DNA from: Metabacillus_B sp050107715
Lineage (GTDB): Bacteria > Bacillota > Bacilli > Bacillales > Bacillaceae
Length of the DNA stretch: 64,000 bases
Reading direction: 5' to 3'
Assembly (NCBI RefSeq): GCF_050107715.1
Contig: NZ_JBNILN010000007.1
Coordinates: 1-64,000 of the forward strand
The notes beneath the pieces are model-generated. The model had not been told where the DNA came from. It did no database searches and saw nothing but the letters and a program-made list of their open reading frames with translations. Below, piece by piece: positions 8,604 through 15,384 of the stretch (position 1 is the first letter of the stretch; every line of letters begins with the position of its first letter). A program made the translations under genes and the position numbers.

Positions 8604-8625
8604 TGAAAATTCGAGGATATTTTCA
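8604..8625 (+). promoter_or_regulatory. Inverted repeat upstream of aceBA, candidate operator
   Basis: TGAAAAT (8604-8610) and ATTTTCA (8619-8625) form a 7-base dyad with an 8-base spacer, about 90 bases before aceB. There is no T-run, so it is not a terminator. It does not fit the CcpA cre consensus. A regulator-binding role is inference. Confidence 0.3.
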
Positions 8626-8712
8626 AAAAAAGTGTTTCTTTTTTGAATCAACTGTTATATATTAATCTTAGATTTACTAATCTGTATTATAACAATTTAG
8701 AGAGGTGATTAT

Positions 8713-10305
8713 GTGGCAACGGAAACAGCGGGCATACGTGTTAAAGGAGAATGGAATGACCGATACCGGGAGGTGCTTTCACCTGAAGCACTTTCTTTTA
8801 TCGGGAAGCTGGAGGAAAGATTTGGACCTGTGCGCAAGGCATTGCTTGAAAAAAGAAAAGAACGCCAAAATCAGATCAGCCATCACGGAATTCTTCCGGA
8901 TTTTTTAAAGGAAACAGAGGATATTCGCAATGGAACATGGACAATCGCTCCGCTCCCTGCTGATTTGCAGGATAGGAGGGTTGAGATCACAGGGCCTGTT
9001 GACCGGAAAATGATCATTAATGCCCTTAACTCGGGTGCAAAGGTTTTTATGGCCGATTTTGAGGATGCCACTTCACCCGTATGGAAAAACCTGATGGAAG
9101 GGCAGCTGAATCTAAGGGATGCAGTGAAAAGAACCATTCATCTTGAGCAGCCGGACGGAAAGGTGTATAAGCTTAACAGCAATCCTGCCGTGCTGAAGGT
9201 CCGGCCTCGTGGCTGGCACCTGGAGGAAAAGAATGTGCTGCTGAATGAAAAACGAATTTCAGGGAGTCTTTTTGATTTCGGCCTTTATTTTTTCCATAAC
9301 GCGAGACAGCTGATTGAAAACGGCACCGGACCTTATTTTTATTTGCCAAAGCTTGAGAGTCATGAGGAGGCAAGGCTTTGGAATGATGTTTTCGTTTTTG
9401 CGCAGGAGGAATTGGGAATTCCGCAGGGGACGATTAAGGCAACCGTTTTAATTGAAACCTTGCCTGCGGCGTTTGAAATGGATGAAATTCTATATGAATT
9501 AAAAGAGCACTCTGCAGGGTTAAACTGTGGCAGATGGGATTACATTTTCAGCTATTTGAAAAAGCTTCGCAGCCGGGAGAACGTTATCCTCCCAGACCGT
9601 GCGCAGGTGACGATGACCACGCCGTTTATGAGAGCCTACTCATTGCTTGCCATTAAAACGTGCCATAAACGCAAGGCCCCGGCAATGGGTGGAATGGCGG
9701 CCCAGATCCCGATTAAAAATAATCCGGAAGCCAATGAAACAGCTATGAACAAGGTCAAGGCGGACAAACTCCGTGAAGCGAGTGATGGCCATGACGGAAC
9801 GTGGGTTGCCCATCCGGCCCTCGTCCCAATTGCCATGGAAGTGTTTGATGACTATATGCCGGAGTCAAATCAGCTTTCCAAACAGCTGGACTCCGTGCAC
9901 GTCACCGCAGCTGATTTGCTCGAGGTTCCAGAAGGCACCATTACTGAGCAGGGGCTCAGAATGAACATTGAAGTGGGCATCCGTTATCTTGCCTCCTGGC
10001 TTAGCGGAAGGGGGGCCGCGCCTATTCATCACCTGATGGAGGATGCGGCGACGGCTGAAATTTCCAGAGCGCAGGTTTGGCAATGGATCCGCCATGAACG
10101 AGGGGTGCTGGCGGACGGAAGACCGGTAACGCCAGAGCTGTACGAACAGCTGAAGAAAGAAGAGACGGCAAAAATCGCAGACGAATTGGGAGATTCGTTT
10201 TATGCGAAGCTGAAGTTCCCTGAAGCCGCTGATTTATTTGATCAGTTGGTAAAAGCGGACGAATTTATTGATTTTCTGACACTGCCAAGCTACGAAAAAA
10301 TTTAA
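8713..10305 (+). CDS. aceB: Malate synthase A (AceB)
   Basis: 530 residues, normal for malate synthase A. It condenses glyoxylate with acetyl-CoA to malate in the glyoxylate shunt. Family blocks are present: VFMADFEDATSPVWKN, the magnesium/substrate region HNARQLIENGTGPYFYLPKLESHEE, LNCGRWDYIFSY, and the late GTWVAHPALVPIA. The start is GTG 8713 after AGAGGTGAT; the ATG two bases upstream is out of frame. Its TAA overlaps the aceA region, so the two shunt enzymes form one operon that allows growth on acetate or fatty acids, in keeping with the nearby lcfB module. Confidence 0.95.
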   Translation: MATETAGIRVKGEWNDRYREVLSPEALSFIGKLEERFGPVRKALLEKRKERQNQISHHGILPDFLKETEDIRNGTWTIAPLPADLQDRRVEITGPVDRKMIINALNSGAKVFMADFEDATSPVWKNLMEGQLNLRDAVKRTIHLEQPDGKVYKLNSNPAVLKVRPRGWHLEEKNVLLNEKRISGSLFDFGLYFFHNARQLIENGTGPYFYLPKLESHEEARLWNDVFVFAQEELGIPQGTIKATVLIETLPAAFEMDEILYELKEHSAGLNCGRWDYIFSYLKKLRSRENVILPDRAQVTMTTPFMRAYSLLAIKTCHKRKAPAMGGMAAQIPIKNNPEANETAMNKVKADKLREASDGHDGTWVAHPALVPIAMEVFDDYMPESNQLSKQLDSVHVTAADLLEVPEGTITEQGLRMNIEVGIRYLASWLSGRGAAPIHHLMEDAATAEISRAQVWQWIRHERGVLADGRPVTPELYEQLKKEETAKIADELGDSFYAKLKFPEAADLFDQLVKADEFIDFLTLPSYEKI

Positions 10306-10328
10306 TGAAAGCAAAGGGGATGCGAAAA

Positions 10329-11624
10329 ATGGGGAGAAATGAACGGATTCAGCAGCTGAATGAACAATGGGAAATGGATAAACGATGGGAAGGTGTAACA
10401 CGCACCTATACAGCAGAAGAAGTAATCAGACTGCGCGGATCTTTGGATATTGAGCATACACTGGCAAGGCGCGGCTCTGAAAAACTATGGAATCTTCTTC
10501 ACACAGAGGATTACTTGCACGCTCTTGGCGCTCTTACTGGCAATCAGGCGGTTCAGCAAGTCAAAGCGGGACTGAAAGCCATTTATTTGAGCGGCTGGCA
10601 GGTGGCGGCAGACGCCAACCTTTGGGGACATATGTATCCGGATCAGAGTCTATACCCTGCAAACAGTGTGCCAAGCGTTGTCAAACGGATCAATCAGGCG
10701 CTGCAGCGTGCAGATCAGATTCAATTCCTGGAGGAAGAAGGAGACATTGACTGGTTTGCCCCAATCGTAGCGGATGCAGAAGCAGGATTTGGCGGTCAGC
10801 TGAACGTATTTGAACTGATGAAAGGCATGATCGAAGCGGGGGCTGCAGCAGTTCACTTTGAAGATCAGCTTTCCTCTGAAAAAAAATGCGGCCATCTTGG
10901 CGGAAAAGTGCTGCTCCCTACTCAGACAGCTGTGAAGAACCTAATTTCTGCAAGACTTGCAGCGGATGTAATGGGCGTCCCGACATTAATCATAGCCCGC
11001 ACAGATGCGGATGCAGCGGACCTGATAACAAGTGATGTCGATCCTGCCGATCATCCGTTCATCACTGGAGAGCGCACACCTGAAGGATTTTACCGTACGA
11101 AGTCCGGAATTGATCAGGCGATTGCACGCGGCCTTGCATACGCTCCCTTCGCTGACCTCGTCTGGTGTGAAACGAGCGAGCCGAACCTGGAGCAGGCTCA
11201 AGCCTTTGCTGATGCCATCCATGCGCAGTACCCGGGCAAGCTGCTCGCCTACAACTGCTCGCCTTCCTTCAATTGGAAAAAGAAGCTGGATGAAAAAACC
11301 ATTGCAGCGTTTCAGCGGGAAATCGGCAAAATGGGCTACAAATTCCAGTTCGTAACACTCGCGGGCTTCCATGCATTGAACCACAGCATGTTTGAGCTGG
11401 CACGCAAATACAGAGATCATGGCATGGCGGCCTACTCCGAGCTGCAGCAGGCTGAGTTCGGCAGTGAGCAGTACGGCTACACCGCAACCCGCCATCAGCG
11501 TGAAGTCGGAACCGGCTACTTTGATGAAGTGTCCCAAACGGTGAGCGGCGGAACATCCTCAACAACTGCTTTGAAAGGGTCAACAGAAGCCGAGCAGTTC
11601 ACGTCAGAAACCTCACGGGTATGA
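10329..11624 (+). CDS. aceA: Isocitrate lyase (AceA)
   Basis: 431 residues. It cleaves isocitrate to glyoxylate and succinate. The catalytic loop KKCGHLGGKVL is intact, as are WAADADAEAGF-type magnesium-binding blocks (PIVADAEAGFGG, HFEDQLSSEKKCGH) and the late YNCSPSFNWKK. Three in-frame ATGs compete (10305, 10320, 10329). I chose 10329 because AAAGGGG lies nine bases before it and the protein then aligns with other Bacillus AceA starts. 10305 is possible by coupling to aceB. A terminator follows at 11631. Confidence 0.93.
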   Translation: MGRNERIQQLNEQWEMDKRWEGVTRTYTAEEVIRLRGSLDIEHTLARRGSEKLWNLLHTEDYLHALGALTGNQAVQQVKAGLKAIYLSGWQVAADANLWGHMYPDQSLYPANSVPSVVKRINQALQRADQIQFLEEEGDIDWFAPIVADAEAGFGGQLNVFELMKGMIEAGAAAVHFEDQLSSEKKCGHLGGKVLLPTQTAVKNLISARLAADVMGVPTLIIARTDADAADLITSDVDPADHPFITGERTPEGFYRTKSGIDQAIARGLAYAPFADLVWCETSEPNLEQAQAFADAIHAQYPGKLLAYNCSPSFNWKKKLDEKTIAAFQREIGKMGYKFQFVTLAGFHALNHSMFELARKYRDHGMAAYSELQQAEFGSEQYGYTATRHQREVGTGYFDEVSQTVSGGTSSTTALKGSTEAEQFTSETSRV

Positions 11625-11630
11625 GTAAAA

Positions 11631-11656
11631 GGCGGGCCGGATGGGGCCCGCCTTTT
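11631..11656 (+). terminator. Rho-independent terminator of aceBA
   Basis: GGCGGGCC (11631-11638) pairs perfectly with GGCCCGCC (11645-11652), followed by TTTT. Confidence 0.9.
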
Positions 11657-11710
11657 CTGCCGTCCTGCACCAGCCGAAAAAAGCCGCAGGCCACAAAGAG
11701 CGTACACAAG

Positions 11711-11783
11711 TGTCGAATACGATCGGGATATTGTCGATTGCGATCGGGATACTGTCGAATACGATCGGGATTCTGTCGAATAT
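11711..11783 (+). repeat. 21-bp tandem repeat, 3.5 copies, carrying Spo0A-box-like words
   Basis: Units begin at 11711, 11732, 11753 and 11774 (last partial). Each reads TGTCGAA(T)-CGATCGGGAT with small changes. Units 1, 3 and 4 contain TGTCGAA, the Spo0A box core, spaced by whole multiples of two helical turns. Each full unit also holds the palindrome CGATCG. It lies between the aceA terminator and the terminator of the IDEAL-domain gene. No coding frame is plausible. Confidence 0.8.
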
Positions 11784-11845
11784 CAGCCATTAGCGGAAAA
11801 GCAGGGCCAAACCCAGTCAACACTTCAACCTGAGCCGTTGAAAGC

Positions 11846-11876
11846 AATAAAAAGCCAATCCGGGGAGGATTGGCTT
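11846..11876 (-). terminator. Rho-independent terminator of the IDEAL-domain gene
   Basis: AAGCCAATCC (11852-11861) pairs perfectly with GGATTGGCTT (11867-11876). Read on the minus strand, the stem is followed by TTTTTATT. Confidence 0.85.
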
Positions 11877-11878
11877 CG

Positions 11879-12115
11879 TTATTTTAGACAGTGAACCACG
11901 TCAGCATATTGCTTGGACAAATCCATAAACAGCGGTTTGTTTCTTTGGTCAAGTGCATCGTTGATCTGAGATTCGAGGAGCGCCATTTTTCGTTTCAGTC
12001 CTGCTTCGTCCAGAATCATTTGAATGTAGATGTCCAGCATAGTCGCGGCTTCTGCTTCAACCTTCATATTGTGGCGGGACTTCATAAGCTCTGCATACGA
12101 TTTTTTGTTTTTCAT
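11879..12115 (-). CDS. IDEAL-domain small protein
   Basis: 78 residues. The second half contains the IDEAL motif region (MILDEAGLKRKMALLESQ, then a run of IDEAL-type residues ending QYADV), a short domain found in small Bacillus proteins and at the end of some regulators. The start is supported by AGGGGTGATCC just upstream on the minus strand, and a strong terminator follows the stop. It is divergent from comK. Its role is unknown; a regulatory protein-protein contact role is only a guess from the family. Confidence 0.8.
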   Translation of the reverse strand: MKNKKSYAELMKSRHNMKVEAEAATMLDIYIQMILDEAGLKRKMALLESQINDALDQRNKPLFMDLSKQYADVVHCLK

Positions 12116-12300
12116 AGGATCACCCCTGATGCCTTTTTTTTATTATATGGACTGAGGGAGAGAAAATCAACTAAATATTTATAATTTTTAGATAATTTAA
12201 CCTACAGGGTATATTTCCGGTGGACAAGCATAGGAAAAAAGGCAATTTCAGACGGTTATTTGTTAAAACATTACATTTTTATTTGCTTTCTGTAAATTTG

Positions 12301-12330
12301 TAGAAACTCAGTGAGAAGGCATGGTAAATT
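12301..12330 (+). promoter_or_regulatory. Candidate comK promoter
   Basis: TAGAAA (12301-12306) and TAAATT (12325-12330) are 18 bases apart, and a TG one base before the -10 makes it an extended -10. AT-rich tracts at 12264-12300 could hold ComK AT-boxes, but the best match (AAAC-N5-ATTT) is imperfect. Confidence 0.3.
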
Positions 12331-12373
12331 TTTCTTGGTTAAATATACCTAACAAATTTGAGGTGATTGTAGC

Positions 12374-12901
12374 ATGGAGAAAATCAGTCAGTATGAAGCG
12401 AATCGTTTAACAATGGCCATTGTAAGCAGTCCGGAGAACGGAGGCTTGACTTCCTGCGTATTAGAAGTGGAAAAAGAGTATGAGGTTTCCATGAAGCCCC
12501 TTGATATAGTGGATAGAAGCTGCCGTTATTTCGGCTCCAGCTACCAGGGCAGAAAAACGGGCACAAAAGATACCATCGGAATCACGCATAAGCCCCCGAT
12601 AGTGGTAGATGCCGGAAACGCTATTTACCTGTTCCCGACCGCCGCTTCATCAAGACCCCAATGCTCGTGGATTTCCCACCAGTACATTGAAGATTATTCC
12701 TCTACAGGCGATGCGGAAACGATTGTGACCTTTTCGAACCGAAAATCGCTTGTTCTCCCGGTTTCCATTCACTCCTTTGAAAACCAGCTTTACAGAACCG
12801 CGCAGCTCCGGACCGTCATCACTTCACGCGTTGAAAATGAAAAGCGGATCTTCACCCAGCTTTTATACAGCAGAAGTCCGGGTGAAACGTTTCATGCTTA
12901 A
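12374..12901 (+). CDS. comK: Competence transcription factor ComK
   Basis: 175 residues with clear ComK blocks: MKPLDIVDRSCRYFGSSYQG, GITHKPPIVVDAG, YLFPTAASSRPQCSWISH and SFENQLYRTAQLRT. ComK is the master activator of DNA-uptake genes and of its own gene, binding paired AT-boxes. B. subtilis ComK is 192 residues and ends with a tail carrying FMLYPK, the MecA-binding site for ClpCP degradation. This protein stops after EKRIFTQLLYSRSPGETFHA and lacks that motif. GAGGTGAT at 12360-12367 sets the start. The stop overlaps the convergent yhjD stop by four bases. Confidence 0.93.
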   Translation: MEKISQYEANRLTMAIVSSPENGGLTSCVLEVEKEYEVSMKPLDIVDRSCRYFGSSYQGRKTGTKDTIGITHKPPIVVDAGNAIYLFPTAASSRPQCSWISHQYIEDYSSTGDAETIVTFSNRKSLVLPVSIHSFENQLYRTAQLRTVITSRVENEKRIFTQLLYSRSPGETFHA

Positions 12902-13251
12902 ACCTTGATTAAATACTCCTGCAGCAGCTCGCATACTTTGTTCCGGATTCTCGGGTTAAAGTAGCTGTGCTGCTCCTCATACCCCTGATACAGGAAGGAG
13001 TACATGGTGAAGGCTTCATCATGCTTGATTTTGCTGACTTTTATTTTTTGGCGGTGCAATTCGCGCTTTACCTGCTGAAGATCCTTTTGGGCAAGCTTAA
13101 GGGACTCTTCAATAAGATGGAGATACGGCTGTTTCAGTTTAAATGGACTCTTTTCCACAACGGAGAGATCGCGGTTCAGGATTGAGATGGTCATAGGCAG
13201 GTAGATGGCTTGGTCGATGATGTCTCTCACTTCTTCGGGTATTCTTGTCAT
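12898..13251 (-). CDS. yhjD: YhjD family protein
   Basis: 117 residues, soluble and rich in charged helices (about 50-80: LKLAQKDLQQVKRELHRQK), matching the conserved Bacillus YhjD family by start (MTRIPEEVRDIIDQAIYLP) and length. No function is known. The ribosome site is weak (GAGG upstream). It runs toward comK and overlaps its stop codon by four bases, an arrangement that could let the two transcripts interfere. A LexA-type box lies 100 bases upstream, in the space shared with yhjE. Confidence 0.85.
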   Translation of the reverse strand: MTRIPEEVRDIIDQAIYLPMTISILNRDLSVVEKSPFKLKQPYLHLIEESLKLAQKDLQQVKRELHRQKIKVSKIKHDEAFTMYSFLYQGYEEQHSYFNPRIRNKVCELLQEYLIKV

Positions 13252-13350
13252 AGTTCACGGCCTCGCTTTATCCTCTGTTTTTTTCCTCTTTGACAGGCAT
13301 TGCGCCGCCTGGTGCGGATTTTCCATACAGAGAAGGTCTTTCTTAAGTAT

Positions 13351-13364
13351 AGAACGTTTGTTCG
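13351..13364 (-). promoter_or_regulatory. LexA (DinR) box between yhjD and yhjE
   Basis: On the minus strand the sequence is CGAACAAACGTTCT, which fits the Bacillus consensus CGAACRNRYGTTYC except for the last base. It overlaps TATACT on the yhjD side and TTGTTC on the yhjE side, so it could repress either or both genes. Confidence 0.65.
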
Positions 13365-13489
13365 TAACTTATTCTATTCCGATTTAAAAAATTTTTCAAG
13401 AGGGATTTGTTTTCCAGCACCTGCTTATTTAAGTTTTTCCCGAAAAACGGTAAAATAAGAGGATACCTCATATTGTTAAGGAGTTCGGG

Positions 13490-14107
13490 ATGGACCTGCA
13501 TGCGTTTTTTGATTCGTTTACGCTCGAAAACATGATGAAGCTATTTGAACAGTATCGCTCATTCGGTCCCCTTCTTGGAGTGGCCTTGCCGCTTTTAGAA
13601 GCGTTTCTGCCCTTTTTGCCGCTAGTGGTTTTCATTGTAGCCAATGTGAACTCATTTGGGCTCGGGCTTGGTTTTTTTCTGTCCTGGATCGGGGCTTCTG
13701 CAGGGGCATTTATCGTGTTTCTGCTTGTAAGAAAATACGGACAGAAGCGGTTTATGCGGTTTTTAAGCAGGCATAAAGGAATCAAAAAGATGGTGGACTG
13801 GGTGGAAGAGAAAGGGTTTGGGCCCTTGTTCATTCTGCTTTGCTTTCCATTTACTCCATCGGCTGCAGTGAATGTGGTGGCAGGCCTGTCGAGAATCAGC
13901 ATTTGGAATTTTTTGCTGGCGGTTTTTACGGGAAAGCTCGTCATGATTTTTATTGTGAGCTACGTTGGGCAGGATTTACACGCCATGTTTACAAATCCGG
14001 TTAAGTCATTGACCGCTGCAGGCGTGCTGATCCTCATGTGGATTGTCGGCAAAATTCTTGAAAAGAGACTCAATGCGAAAATGAAGCAAAAATTGGACAG
14101 GGAGTAA
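13490..14107 (+). CDS. yhjE: TVP38/TMEM64 (DedA-like) membrane protein YhjE
   Basis: 205 residues with five to six membrane segments. The VTT-domain core is visible: FLSWIGASAGAFIVFLLVRKYGQKR and then ILLCFPFTPSAAVNVVAGLS. These proteins are thought to be lipid scramblase or flippase relatives. The specific role of YhjE is unknown. AAGGAG at 13480-13485 sets the start. The upstream LexA-type box suggests DNA-damage control shared with yhjD. A hairpin with a T-run (14113-14137) overlaps the end of the convergent MFS gene. Confidence 0.88.
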   Translation: MDLHAFFDSFTLENMMKLFEQYRSFGPLLGVALPLLEAFLPFLPLVVFIVANVNSFGLGLGFFLSWIGASAGAFIVFLLVRKYGQKRFMRFLSRHKGIKKMVDWVEEKGFGPLFILLCFPFTPSAAVNVVAGLSRISIWNFLLAVFTGKLVMIFIVSYVGQDLHAMFTNPVKSLTAAGVLILMWIVGKILEKRLNAKMKQKLDRE

Positions 14108-14109
14108 AG

Positions 14110-14137
14110 CTCGGAACTTATGAGTCCGGGTTTTTTC
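14110..14137 (+). terminator. Terminator of yhjE
   Basis: CGGAACT and AGTCCG form a stem with one bulge, followed by GGTTTTTTCTTT. The stem overlaps the stop of the convergent MFS gene. Confidence 0.5.
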
Positions 14138-15266
14138 TTTCCCGCAGCGGCCCGGCAGCCTGCTTAAAAAAGAATAGGGCGAATGCTCCAAAAAAGAGGC
14201 TGAATCCGGCAGTCAGGGCTTTAAACGGAAAATGATAAGCCAGAATCGGGCCTGCTGAAGCACCCGCCAGAAGAATAAAGGAGTAAAAGGAAATCGCGGA
14301 GGCACGGCTGTCCCCCGCAAGTTCTCCAATCCTGGTAATAAGAGCGGGAAGCAACATGGCCATAGAGGCGGTTAACCATATTGAAAGCAGCGTTGCCACA
14401 GGCAGATAAGGAAGCAGGGCGGCTGCAGCGAGAACAGCAGAAAGGGCAGCGACTGACCCGGTCAATGCCGATTTGATGCCGATTCTCCTCATGATGGGAC
14501 CGCTCCAAAAGGAAAGAAGGGCCCCTGCAAGTCCCGCTGTACGGCTTAAAAAGAGAATCTCATCGCCTGCATCTGAGAAATACCGGCTGAACGAATCGTA
14601 AAAGGCTGCAAAGGCCATCAGCAGACTAAACGTAAGTACATAGCATGGGAAAAGATCCGAACGGAAAAGAACCGATAAATCAAGAGCATCTCCCGAAGCA
14701 CGTCGTTTGGAGGCCGGAAGGAGCAGCGCTGCCGTTAGGGCTATGATTGAAAAAGCAGCGCAGAAAAACCAGAATACGGCCTGCCATCCGAAGAACTGAG
14801 TGAGAAGCGAGCTTATCATCTGGCCGGCGACACCGGCTAAAAGAAACCCGCCGTTGATCAAGGAGATAAGATGAGTTCTGACTTCCTCTGTAAATGTCTC
14901 AAAGCAGTAGGAGTAGGCAACTGGCGCAAAGCTTGCCAGAAAAAATCCCTGCAGCCCCCTTATCATCTGGAAGGAAGCGGGAGACTGCGAGCCTGTCAGC
15001 AAATAGGCAAGTACAGCGCAGATAAGCAGCCCGGCCGCCATCGTCCTCCTTCGTCCGAAAAGACTTGAAACAGGGCCGAAGCAGAGCAGTCCGATCGAAT
15101 AAAAAAAGGTAAAAAGAGAGGCGCTCCACACAATCTCCTCGGGACTCCCGCGAAGCCCCGCAGCTACTTCAGCGTAAATAGGGATAAGCAAATACAGGTT
15201 GCTTGCAGCGGCGGCAGCGGCAAGCAGGAAGAACGCGGCAATCCGGCCTGATGCGTTCACTGGCAT
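14118..15266 (-). CDS. MFS transporter, drug-efflux type
   Basis: 382 residues with 12 predicted membrane segments. The loop 2-3 motif appears as GPVSSLFGRRRTM and a second copy region as GPIMRRIGIKS. It resembles the DHA1-type exporters such as YhjO/YceI-like proteins found near addB in Bacillus. The substrate cannot be inferred. Start ATG 15266 follows GATGGGGGG on the minus strand. It is divergent from addB, whose promoter lies just beyond its start, and convergent with yhjE. Confidence 0.85.
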   Translation of the reverse strand: MPVNASGRIAAFFLLAAAAAASNLYLLIPIYAEVAAGLRGSPEEIVWSASLFTFFYSIGLLCFGPVSSLFGRRRTMAAGLLICAVLAYLLTGSQSPASFQMIRGLQGFFLASFAPVAYSYCFETFTEEVRTHLISLINGGFLLAGVAGQMISSLLTQFFGWQAVFWFFCAAFSIIALTAALLLPASKRRASGDALDLSVLFRSDLFPCYVLTFSLLMAFAAFYDSFSRYFSDAGDEILFLSRTAGLAGALLSFWSGPIMRRIGIKSALTGSVAALSAVLAAAALLPYLPVATLLSIWLTASMAMLLPALITRIGELAGDSRASAISFYSFILLAGASAGPILAYHFPFKALTAGFSLFFGAFALFFFKQAAGPLRERKNPDS

Positions 15267-15319
15267 CCCCCCATCTCTGTTACACTATATGCAGCAGATT
15301 CTGTCCGGTTTTCCACCAG

Positions 15320-15348
15320 ATGAAATCGAACGTGTATTCGTATATAAT
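15320..15348 (+). promoter_or_regulatory. Promoter of the addBA-sbcDC operon
   Basis: ATGAAA (15320-15325) and TATAAT (15343-15348) are exactly 17 bases apart. The LexA-like box fills the spacer. Confidence 0.6.
15327..15340 (+). promoter_or_regulatory. LexA-like box inside the addB promoter spacer
   Basis: CGAACGTGTATTCG matches CGAAC-N4-GTTCG with one change (A for G at position 10). It sits between -35 and -10, an ideal repressor position. Confidence 0.5.
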
Positions 15349-15384
15349 ATAAAGAAACGACTAAGGCCAGAGGAGGCAAATGGA

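Noticed and set aside
11599..11847. Minus-strand frame with repeated DRIRQYP
   Set aside because: It is a translation of the 21-bp repeat.
15199..15384. N-terminal extension of addB
   Set aside because: It lies in the divergent MFS gene and lacks a ribosome site; AGGAGG fixes the start at 15385.
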